DNA from: Verrucomicrobia bacterium UBA1727
GTDB taxonomy: Bacteria > Verrucomicrobiota > Kiritimatiellia > RFP12 > UBA1067
DNA length: 7,175 bases
Direction: 5' to 3'
NCBI GenBank assembly: GCA_002315875.1
Contig: DCIL01000006.1
Location: 1 to 7,175, forward strand
How positions within the stretch are numbered: the stretch's first letter is position 1; every line of letters begins with the position of its first letter. The notes below the pieces were generated by a model. That model searched no databases and had not been told where the DNA came from. It saw nothing but the letters and a program-made list of their open reading frames with translations. A program made the translations under genes and the position numbers. Positions 1 to 6,800 of the stretch are shown one piece after another.

Positions 1-1159
1 AAACCGTCCACCGCGCCTTCCTCGCCATCTCTCCGGCCTCGCTGATCAACGGATGTCGATACTTCTCCTTCAGCTCCGCGGTGACCTTCGCGTCGTACTC
101 GTGATGATGATCACCCGACTTCGGCCACTCGTTCCTGTCCTCGAGAAAGATGTCCAGTCGCGGATACGAACGAAACACGCCCTTGGTGCCGGCGATGAGA
201 TTGAGGCGCGAATAGGGACGCGGCGAAGTGACATCGTGCTGCAAAACGATCGTGCGTCCTTTTGCTGTGCGGATCGTGGTCACGTTCATGTCCGCCATCG
301 CAAATCGTTCGTTACGGAGCGGATTGTCCGCGGAAAGCGTCGCCGCGGCAAACGCTTCGTATCCGCGCTGAACGCCGTCCACCGAAACGAGATAGTCGAA
401 ACGATCGCCGCGATTGATGCCCATGTCGAGGGCGATCGGACCGAGTCCGTGAGTGGAGTAGTAGTTGCCGGCGTGAACCTCGTTCCAATGGTTGCGCCAA
501 CGCTCCCACTGCGTGTCGTTGAAGACCTTCCAGCGACGGTCATGAATGTAGCCGCCCTCGCCGTGAAGAAGCTCTCCGAGCATTCCGAGCCGACAGAGAT
601 TGAGCGCGAGGAGTTCCTCTTCTCCGTAGCAGCAATTCTCCAACTGCATACAGTGGACCCGGGTTTCTTCAGCGGTTTCGACAAGCTCCCAGCAATCATC
701 GACAAACAAGGCGCTCGGCACCTCGATCAAGGAATGCTTGCCGGCCCTCATCGCATAAACGGCCACCCGCTGATGTGCGCTCCATGCCGTGCAATTGTAA
801 ACGACATCGACCGCACTTGAATCGCAGAGCGCCTTGTAGGAATCCACTTGGCCTCCGAAGACGTATGGACGCATTCCGCCCGCCTTCTCAACTGCCGCGG
901 CAGCCGCCTGCGCGTATTCGACACGAAGATCGCAGAGCGCGGTGACCGTCACCCCGGGAACCTTCAAAAGCCGAAGCGCGGCACTTGATCCGCGCATGCC
1001 GAGACCGACGATGCCGACCCGAATTCCGTTCTTCATCGGCGCACAACGGAAATTGCGCATCGGTGCGCCCTCGACTGCCGACAGAGTTTCACAGCCGGCA
1101 ACCGCCCCCGCGCCGAGCGCGCCGACCGCCTTCAAGAACTCTCGACGATTAGTTTTCAT
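1..1159 (-). CDS. GH109-like Gfo/Idh/MocA oxidoreductase, Tat-exported lipoprotein (3' end cut off by window)
   Basis: The frame is open from ATG at 1159 to the left edge, giving 386 codons without a stop. GH109 proteins are usually about 440-470 residues, so roughly 60-80 C-terminal residues are missing. The N-terminus has a twin-arginine motif (NRREFLK, residues 4-10), a short Ala/Gly hydrophobic stretch and a lipobox VAGC with Cys23. A Rossmann NAD-binding glycine motif, GLGMRG, lies at 52-57. The usual Gfo/Idh/MocA EKP motif appears as EVP at 146-148. The YYSTHGLGP segment (233-241, His237) and NRGDRFDYLVS (249-259) are typical of GH109. Family members (alpha-N-acetylgalactosaminidases and relatives) use tightly bound NAD+ to oxidise C3 transiently, eliminate the aglycone and re-reduce the sugar. 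Tat export would let the enzyme leave the cytoplasm folded with its cofactor. The start lies 20 bases after the DUF1080 gene and has no clear Shine-Dalgarno, which suggests operon membership. Exact substrate is unknown; a non-hydrolytic glycoside 3-dehydrogenase is an alternative. Confidence 0.9.
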   Translation of the reverse strand, partial: MKTNRREFLKAVGALGAGAVAGCETLSAVEGAPMRNFRCAPMKNGIRVGIVGLGMRGSSAALRLLKVPGVTVTALCDLRVEYAQAAAAAVEKAGGMRPYVFGGQVDSYKALCDSSAVDVVYNCTAWSAHQRVAVYAMRAGKHSLIEVPSALFVDDCWELVETAEETRVHCMQLENCCYGEEELLALNLCRLGMLGELLHGEGGYIHDRRWKVFNDTQWERWRNHWNEVHAGNYYSTHGLGPIALDMGINRGDRFDYLVSVDGVQRGYEAFAAATLSADNPLRNERFAMADMNVTTIRTAKGRTIVLQHDVTSPRPYSRLNLIAGTKGVFRSYPRLDIFLEDRNEWPKSGDHHHEYDAKVTAELKEKYRHPLISEAGEMARKARWTV

Positions 1160-1179
1160 AAACGGTTTGTCAAGGCTTG

Positions 1180-2463
1180 TTACCGTTGCATCAGCTCCAG
1201 GAAATCCGGCGGGATGGGCATCACCTCAAAGTCCTTGAACCACATCTCGGTGGAAGAGGAGCCGTGAAGCTGGAGGCCAAGTTTGCCTGCCTTCTCCGCG
1301 AGCGGATCCACGATGTCGAACATCTCAAAGCCGTTAAGCCGATTGACGATGCGGTCACCGACGGCTACGGTCGATACCGTGTTCCAACCGGTAGCGTGGC
1401 GCGCCTTGCGTCCGAGCTCGTCGTTCTTCGCCACCCAGCCGCGACCTTTCGAAGTCTTTCCCTGGGTGTGCCACAGCGCACCATCCTTCTCATTGCCGGC
1501 GATTTCGTTCTGAAAGCCCTTGAGCGTCCAGGGAATATCCTCCTCGGCCGCGCGGAAATAGAGCGCAGAGTTGCCGCCGTTGATGCGCCAGGTCACACGC
1601 GCGACAAAGTTGTCGTAATCGGCGTCGGTGATGACGAGCCCATCCTTCTTCTGGTCCTTATTCTGTACACCCTTAAGCACCTGCTCTCCATTGAGATCGA
1701 CAAACTTCCAATTCTGCGGAAGCACAAAGTGAGTGCCGTCGGTGCGCCACTTACCGTTGTCGTTGACGAAGAACTTCTTCCAGGGAGGAGAGGGAGGAAG
1801 CTCCTTGATGCGAATGTTGCGCCAGTGGGCCTCACCGGAATTGCCGCAATGAATCTGCAGTCCGAACACGCCCTTGCCACGAGCGTCGTCCATGATGTCC
1901 GCCACCTTCTTGCCGTTGATCCAGGTCTTGATCGACGGACCGACACACTGCAACTCAAGCGTGTTCCACCCCTGCTTGCAGAATGTCGCGTAGGCCGACG
2001 CGAGCCGGTCTGCTGGCGTGGTATCGAGGAAGATCATGCCGCACTTGTAACCGCGACCGTTCTCATCGTATATACGGCCGGTACGGTCAGAATCGACACA
2101 CATCTCGACCTGATAGCCGTAGATTTGCTCCTTGGAAGGATTTGGCTTCCACGGACGTCCGGCCGAGCGGAATTGGAGTCCCGAATTGCCGGAGATGATT
2201 TTGAAGTCAAGTTTGATGATGAAGTTCTCGTATTCCCTTTCGGTGCAAAGGAAGGTGTTAAGCCCCTTCGTATTCGGATCGAACCTACCCACGATCTCGC
2301 CGTCCTCGACCGCGTAGGTGGCGCCACCACCACGCACCCGCCAACCATTCAGCGTCTCGCCATCAAAGAGGCGCGTAAAACCGTCCTCGACGACGCTGTT
2401 GAAGGAATGACAACCCGCCGCGCCTACCAGACACGCCGCCAAAAAGCACTTCACATTATTCAT
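1180..2463 (-). CDS. Lipoprotein with two DUF1080 (3-keto-disaccharide hydrolase-like) domains
   Basis: This is a complete 427-residue protein. It opens with a lipoprotein signal peptide (Lys5, hydrophobic core 7-16, lipobox ending at Cys18), which supports the ATG at 2463. Domain 1 spans about 28-226 and has DUF1080 hallmarks: LFDGETLNGW (32-41), SGNSGLQFRS (91-100), YQVEM (117-121), then a WNTLELQ...WINGKK strand pair and KGVFGLQIH. Domain 2 spans about 228-418 and repeats the pattern in diverged form, with GGNSALYFR at 296-304 matching GNSGLQFR. The fold is a concanavalin-like jelly roll. Characterised DUF1080 proteins hydrolyse or beta-eliminate 3-keto glycosides made by Gfo/Idh/MocA dehydrogenases. 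That fits the oxidoreductase encoded 20 bases downstream, so an envelope-anchored partner in a C3-oxidation glycoside pathway is likely. Which of the two domains is catalytic cannot be told here; one may only bind sugar. A 490-codon open frame on the opposite strand (1177-2649) is a shadow without family features. Confidence 0.92.
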   Translation of the reverse strand: MNNVKCFLAACLVGAAGCHSFNSVVEDGFTRLFDGETLNGWRVRGGGATYAVEDGEIVGRFDPNTKGLNTFLCTEREYENFIIKLDFKIISGNSGLQFRSAGRPWKPNPSKEQIYGYQVEMCVDSDRTGRIYDENGRGYKCGMIFLDTTPADRLASAYATFCKQGWNTLELQCVGPSIKTWINGKKVADIMDDARGKGVFGLQIHCGNSGEAHWRNIRIKELPPSPPWKKFFVNDNGKWRTDGTHFVLPQNWKFVDLNGEQVLKGVQNKDQKKDGLVITDADYDNFVARVTWRINGGNSALYFRAAEEDIPWTLKGFQNEIAGNEKDGALWHTQGKTSKGRGWVAKNDELGRKARHATGWNTVSTVAVGDRIVNRLNGFEMFDIVDPLAEKAGKLGLQLHGSSSTEMWFKDFEVMPIPPDFLELMQR

Positions 2464-2472
2464 AATGGTCGT

Positions 2473-2501
2473 ATTATATCACAATCACGCTGCACCGACA
2501 A
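2473..2501 (-). promoter_or_regulatory. Sigma70-like extended -10 promoter for the DUF1080/GH109 unit
   Basis: On the minus strand TGATATAAT (2481 down to 2473) is a perfect extended -10 (TGn plus TATAAT). Seventeen bases upstream lies TTGTCG (2501-2496), a partial -35. The predicted start of transcription, near 2466, leaves only about 3 bases before the ATG at 2463. The promoter overlaps the last codons and stop of the transposase gene. It is inferred from sequence only. Confidence 0.55.
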
Positions 2502-3423
2502 GGCGATATCCATGGCTTGCGTATGCATCGACCAAAAGTCCGCCACACGCATCTCCACAGCCGCACGCATTTACACGACCGCCCACATTTCCACAGCCGC
2601 ACACATCTCCACTGCCGCCCACGCCCGTGACCGGCCGAGCGACTACTGATTTCGCCGCGAAACACGCTCCGAAAGACATCGTCGCCTTCCGAACAAACGC
2701 CGCGCTGCCGAAAATCACCCCCTGCGACATCTGCCTCACGCGCCGCCTCACCCACTCCCCTCCTTCGGGGACAGACCCCGCATGAGGGCTGTTTTCATTG
2801 GCTTTCGATGCGTTCTTCGTGCTCCAGCGATACTCCTCTGCCCGGCGAACGATCCCGGCGCGAATCGGATTGTACTCGACATAGCGAATGCACGCGGCGA
2901 GGTAGCGTCCGTCCTCAATAAGCGTCGAGTGGTAGCGGCCCTCGAATAGTGTTCCCGTATGTCCTGTTCCGTCCTTGTGTCCAGTTCTGTCCTTGTGCCC
3001 CGTTTCGTCCTTATAGGCGATATTGACGAGTTCCTTGAACGTCTTCACGAATTCGTGGAGATTATGCATGCGCTTCCGCCAACCGTCGAGTCGAGATTCG
3101 AGAGCGCCTTCACCGAGTCCCGCCCAGCGTTTCCGAAGGATATCCGCCGCGGCAGGTCCTTTCAAGATGGAAATCCGCCGAATAATCTCATCCATCGCGA
3201 GTTCCTCTTCCGGTTTCGGGACATGCACGACGATGTGGAAGTGGTTGTCCATGAGGCAAGAGGCCTTGATCTCCACACCCGAGAACGCCGCAGTACGGAC
3301 GAGAATGTCCGCAAGACGATCCTTCAGCTTCCCGTCCGAGAAGAGGAAACTCCTGTTGTTGCATCGCGAGACGATATGATAATTCGCCGCGCTATCCGAT
3401 TCGATTCGTCTGTTCCTGGCCAT
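2485..3423 (-). CDS. REP-associated tyrosine transposase (RAYT, Y1/HUH family)
   Basis: This is a 312-residue single-strand DNA transposase. The Y1 hallmarks are in order: NYHIVSRCNNRSFLF (14-28), the HUH metal-binding motif in MDNHFHIVV (His61 and His63), the helix FVKTFKELVNIAYK (125-138), TGTLFEGRYHS (156-166) and YVEYNPIRAGIV (181-192). The catalytic tyrosine is probably Tyr137 in that helix, but this is uncertain without an alignment. In this family the Tyr and HUH site nicks and joins single-stranded palindromic REP elements. An 18-bp triplication encodes K-D-x-T-G-H three times (138-155), just before the TGTLFEGR motif. After the core, residues about 229-265 keep a tail (GVIFGSAAFV...) that I recall from Verrucomicrobiota RAYTs. 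The end carries a Cys/Gly hexapeptide array (269-292). An AAAGGA Shine-Dalgarno lies 9 bases before the ATG at 3423. Repeats around the gene may be its substrates. The frame is intact, so the protein could be active. Confidence 0.9.
   Translation of the reverse strand: MARNRRIESDSAANYHIVSRCNNRSFLFSDGKLKDRLADILVRTAAFSGVEIKASCLMDNHFHIVVHVPKPEEELAMDEIIRRISILKGPAAADILRKRWAGLGEGALESRLDGWRKRMHNLHEFVKTFKELVNIAYKDETGHKDRTGHKDGTGHTGTLFEGRYHSTLIEDGRYLAACIRYVEYNPIRAGIVRRAEEYRWSTKNASKANENSPHAGSVPEGGEWVRRRVRQMSQGVIFGSAAFVRKATMSFGACFAAKSVVARPVTGVGGSGDVCGCGNVGGRVNACGCGDACGGLLVDAYASHGYRLVGAA
2548..2619. repeat. Four 18-bp degenerate tandem repeats in the transposase 3' end
   Basis: Four units start at 2548, 2566, 2584 and 2602, each a variant of cgcatctccacagccgca. 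Read on the minus strand they encode four hexapeptides at residues 269-292: GGSGDV, CGCGNV, GGRVNA and CGCGDA. The array stays in frame. The next stretch, from 2620, no longer matches well. Confidence 0.75.
2763..2782 (-). repeat. Inverted copy of the GGGGTCTGTCCCC repeat core inside the transposase gene
   Basis: The minus strand reads TGCGGGGTCTGTCCCCGAAG, which matches the plus-strand core at 3744-3763 (TGCGGGGTCTGTCCCCAAAG) at 19 of 20 bases. It is therefore in opposite orientation to the three copies near 3736-3845. It encodes residues of the linker between the Y1 core and the C-terminal tail (HAGSVPEGG). Confidence 0.8.
2959..3012. repeat. Three 18-bp tandem repeats encoding K-D-x-T-G-H
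   Basis: Three in-frame 18-bp units (2959-2976, 2977-2994, 2995-3012) encode KDETGH, KDRTGH and KDGTGH at transposase residues 138-155. The TG that follows belongs to the conserved TG-x-LFEGR motif, so the array looks like local duplication of the segment leading into it. Confidence 0.8.
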
Positions 3424-3432
3424 GACCCGTAT

Positions 3433-3438
3433 TCCTTT
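3433..3438 (-). promoter_or_regulatory. Ribosome binding site of the transposase gene
   Basis: AAAGGA on the minus strand lies 9 bases before the ATG at 3423, supporting that start. Confidence 0.6.
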
Positions 3439-3501
3439 CGTTATTCACTTGTTTTCTGCGTTGAAAGCGGCAAAACGCACATTGTCCGCCGCACGGGTCA
3501 T

Positions 3502-3510
3502 ATTATCTCA
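3502..3510 (-). promoter_or_regulatory. Candidate extended -10 for the transposase
   Basis: The minus strand reads TGAGATAAT, that is TGn followed by GATAAT (5 of 6 to TATAAT). No convincing -35 is seen at 16-18 bases, but the phased A/T-rich array begins about 30 bases upstream. The predicted leader would be about 70 bases. Confidence 0.35.
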
Positions 3511-3540
3511 TTTTCACCCACAAAAAGTCCTAAAGAAATT

Positions 3541-3637
3541 CCTTCAAGTTTCTTAAGATTTCTTGAGGTTTCTCAAGATTTCTTGAGATTCCTCAAGATT
3601 CCTTGAGATTTCCTTGAGAAATTCTTAAGAAATCAAA
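3541..3637. repeat. A/T-rich array with 10-bp period and alternating TTGAG/CTCAA
   Basis: Seven consecutive units of exactly 10 bases start at 3541, 3551, 3561, 3571, 3581, 3591 and 3601, with consensus YCTYRAGRTT (for example tctcaagatt, tcttgagatt). From 3611 the phase slips by one base (ccttgagaaa at 3612) and the stretch ends in a perfect TTCTTAAGAA palindrome at 3622-3631. Adjacent units alternate between CAAG and CTTGAG forms, so neighbours can pair as hairpins, for example TCTCAAG-ATTT-CTTGAGA at 3571-3587. Confidence 0.85.
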
Positions 3638-3650
3638 AAGCCGAAACGTC

Positions 3651-3695
3651 AGATACCAACATCAAAAACGCCAGGTACCGACCATCGAAAACGCC
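3651..3695. repeat. Imperfect tandem pair of 22/23 bp
   Basis: The first copy (3651-3672, agataccaac... ending aaaacgcc) and the second (3673-3695, aggtaccgac... ending aaaacgcc) match except for three A/G changes and one extra base. No function is apparent. Confidence 0.55.
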
Positions 3696-3735
3696 CGGCC
3701 CAAACCCGGCAGCACGCACAAAATCCAATATTAAC

Positions 3736-3845
3736 AGGGGTCGTGCGGGGTCTGTCCCCAAAGTTTAAAAGCCAATATTTATAGGGGTCGTGCGGGGTCT
3801 GTCCCCAAAGTTTCAGGGGTCGTGCGGGGTCTGTCCCCAAAGTTT
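3736..3845 (+). repeat. Three perfect 31-bp direct repeats (REP-like)
   Basis: Identical 31-bp copies lie at 3736-3766, 3783-3813 and 3815-3845. Each begins aggggtcgtgc, contains GGGGTCTGTCCCC and ends caaagttt. The first two share a further upstream block (CCAATATT plus 3 bases), making 42-bp units at 3725-3766 and 3772-3813 with a 47-bp spacing; the third follows the second with one base between. Each copy can form a short GGGG/CCCC stem with a TCTGT loop. The last copy ends 2 bp from the LamG stop codon. Confidence 0.92.
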
Positions 3846-3847
3846 AA

Positions 3848-6800
3848 TTAGCGGACGAGGAGGATGGTGCCGAGCTTGAGCAGGCGGAGCTGGTTGTTCT
3901 TGGTGCTCAGCTTAAAGCCGCTGGGGATGGTCCAGCCGTCAGTACTCGCCGGGAGCACCAGCGAACCACCGGTGGCAACAACCATCTCGCCATACTTCGG
4001 CTTGTTGCCAGTCAGCGTAATCGTCAGATTTGTCGGCAAGACGAGCGCACCGGTCGTGGCAATAGTCGCGGTCTTCGGAATGTCCGCATTGTGCACGATG
4101 GTCGCGCCGTCATCAACCACAACATCATTTGCCGCGCCCGAAACCGAGCCGCCCTTGAGCACAACTCGTCCCTTCGCAAACGAGCTATTGAGCTTGGTCT
4201 CACCGCCCTTCACTTCGACATCACCCTCGAAGTTCGCCGCGTTGGCCGAGGACAGATCTGCCGCGGAAGTGAACGTAAGACGTCCCTTGCCGCTAATCGT
4301 ACCCGACAAGGTTCCGCCACCGGCGGTGAGCGAAGAATCAAGACCGATTTCAACTGCGCCCTCAGCGCTCAGTGATTTCACCGCGTTGCCGGTGCCGACA
4401 GCGCGCAGCGTCGCGCCGGAATTCACCGTGACCACGCTGTTCGTGAGCTGTCCGCTCTCATCGCCATTCTCAAGCGACCGCGCCAACAGCGCCACCTGAT
4501 CGGCGGTAAGGCAGCAGTTCGTCCAGACCCGGAAATCGTCCACATACGAACCTGCGCGACGACTGGCCGTCGTCTGATCCTTTTGATTGGGATAGTCTCC
4601 GAAATTGAACATGTTCGGCGTGATGTTAAGCGCAGCCGCCGAGCTGGTAACGTACGCTCCGTCACGATACGCCTTGATCGTAGTGCCATCGTAGGTAACG
4701 ACAATGTGCGCCCAACTAACAACCGAATCAACTTTCCCAGGATTATTCTGATCAGTAATCAGAAGGCTCACCGAAGACTCTTTTACCCTGCTCCAGTTAA
4801 CGGAATTATAGCGACAAGCAGAAGAAAACCCAATGCCAATAAACTTATTAGCAGTGGCAGTATCACCCAGACTAAATGTGTGGCTATACTCAGGGGCGTC
4901 ATAAATCTGATAGCGGAGTGAAATCGTAAACTTCTGGCTGCCCGAGGGGAACGGATAGGGATCACCGTCCTTGATTTTGAAGTTGCGATCTGCCGACTTA
5001 AGATCGACACACTTCCCATACGCGCCTGTACGCGTTGCGGGAACAACGGTGGTCGTGCCGCCATTGACGAGTTCAACGCCTCCGATTTCATCGATGAGGT
5101 CCTTGTCAAAGGTCCATTTCGCCGCGGGTGTCGGCAATGCTCTCGCCTCATTTACGCGGCGAACACGCTTGTATTCTTCTTGGATTCGCGCTTTCGTCCA
5201 GCTGCCGTTGGCAATGATAAGCTCGTCCATGCCACCGCAGAATCCTCGGCCCCATCCATCCTTACCGCCAATCTGCATCGAGTTATTTGATATGTACAAG
5301 TCATGACTATTGTCCGTATAAGCTCCACCAAGTTCACCATCAATCCAAATTGAAATCTTATGGAGCTCATGAACACAGACGATATGGTGCCAATTGCCAT
5401 CTACAATGGATTTCTTCAGCGTGATCGACGGATTGTCATTATAGCCCCTTATCCGCTCGTCAGTACCATTTTTGTAGAACTGAAGCAGCAGGAGCTGATA
5501 CTTGCAAAGAGCACCATCTGTGCCAGGCCAGCCGCCCATATTGAAGAAGTGACCATTACCAACCCGGTTGGTATTCGCCGGCTTGAGCCAGACGCTGACT
5601 GTGAAATTCGTAGGATCAATCGTCCGCCACCAAGCGTTATAGCCAGTTACGTTGTAATCGATGTAAGCGTGGCAAACGGAAGAATTGGTGTTAAAGAAAA
5701 TGGAATCATCATAAACACCAGAGAAGTCCGCCTTGACCGGCGCAATTTGTCCAGAAGTAGTATACTTACTCCACTTCACTCCCGCGATCTTATCGGTAAG
5801 CAAGGCATCGCCCGTACCGTCAAACGACCAATAGGCGACGATGTCATCGGCATAATCAATCGGGCGCTTCAACTCGAGCGTGCCGGCGTTGACCGTGGTA
5901 GTTCCGGAGAAACCCGGCGAACTACCGGACATCGAAAGTTTGTAGTCAGAGCCGTTCTTGACGAAATTGCCGGCACCGACGAGTCGTCCGGCGAAGCTCG
6001 TTTCGGTCGCCGAATCGGTGCCATTGAGCGTCATGGTCACGCCGGAGGGAACGCTGACATAAGTAGGCGCACCGACGCCAGCAAGGCGTCCGAACGAGGT
6101 GTTGCTGAACAAATATGCGATACCGCAAGAACGCATGCTCAAGGTGGCGTCGGACGCAATGCCGCCCGGATGCGTGGCATCAGTTCCAAACATCAGCTTT
6201 GAATTGCGGACCTCATAAGTTCCGTGCTGCGACTTGGTGCCGAGGAGCTTCCAATCACACGGCCCCATCAGCGACAATGTCGAAGATAAATCGCCGAGGA
6301 AATCGGCTTCAATGGCATTCCGGCTGGTCCCGCCGACATTAATGAGCTTATGTCCGTTCAGCTTCACTGTCGGATGCTTTCCAGATTCAAACATCAAATC
6401 CTTAACGTAGGTGTCACACTCGATGTTAAGCACCGCGTCATCATCCATAAGCTTGACACCAAGCGTACCTGCGCCAGACTCCGTTCCGCTACCAGTCGTC
6501 TCCAGTGAGAGCGTCGACGAGTAGACTTTGATTACGCCGCCCCAGGTCTCACGAGTTTTCGTCATTTTGATGACGCCGCCGCCCTTCAAGGTGAAAACAT
6601 TGAACGAAGATGACCAAGGGTTTGGACCGTAACAGTTAAAATTGAACACGCAGTTGGTGTTGACAGTGAAAACCGCCGTGGAGAAGTTCTTGATGTTCTT
6701 ATCCTTGGCGCTGCTGATCTTCAGCGTGTTCGTCACCGCGGAATTCGAATTGGTGATGGTGATGTCATTAATGATGATCGAACTGTCGATGGTTATCTCA

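Larger units (their letters stand above)
2763..3845. mobile_element. Possible RAYT/REP locus bounded by inverted GGGGTCTGTCCCC elements
   Basis: The Y1 transposase core lies between one inverted copy of the repeat (2763-2782) and three direct copies (3736-3845). RAYT genes are typically found singly with REP palindromes close by, so this fits a RAYT-REP locus. The real boundaries, and whether the element moves as a unit, cannot be decided from this window. The C-terminal part of the gene lies outside the inverted pair. Confidence 0.35.
3424..3847. other. 424-bp gene-free region between the LamG and transposase genes
   Basis: No gene is supported here. From low to high coordinates it holds the transposase Shine-Dalgarno and likely promoter (to about 3510), an A/T-rich array with a 10-bp period (about 3541-3637), an imperfect tandem pair (3651-3695), a C/G-rich stretch with CCCGGC twice, and three 31-bp repeats (3736-3845). 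A 63-codon minus-strand frame at 3649-3840 is made largely of repeat sequence and is not called as a gene. Confidence 0.7.

Noticed and set aside
53..820. 255-codon plus-strand open frame
   Set aside because: It lies opposite the GH109-like gene, which has a full set of family motifs. The open frame is a by-product of G+C-rich codon use.
1177..2649. 490-codon plus-strand open frame
   Set aside because: It is antisense to the DUF1080 gene, whose signal peptide and repeated family motifs are clear. The plus-strand translation shows no recognisable domain and ends in repeat-derived low-complexity sequence.
2959..3606. 215-codon plus-strand open frame
   Set aside because: It is antisense to the transposase and runs through both repeat arrays; the C-terminal residues are just translated 10-bp repeats.
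3649..3840. 63-codon minus-strand open frame
   Set aside because: Most of it is translation of the 31-bp repeats (WGQTP and GDRPR type strings), with no ribosome site.
3541..3845. CRISPR array
   Set aside because: The 10-bp units have no spacers, and the 31-bp copies are separated by 16 and 1 bases, unlike the uniform 30-40-base unique spacers of CRISPR. No cas gene is present.
5360..6202. 280-codon plus-strand open frame
   Set aside because: It lies inside and opposite the LamG-protein gene and shows no domain, signal peptide or good ribosome site.
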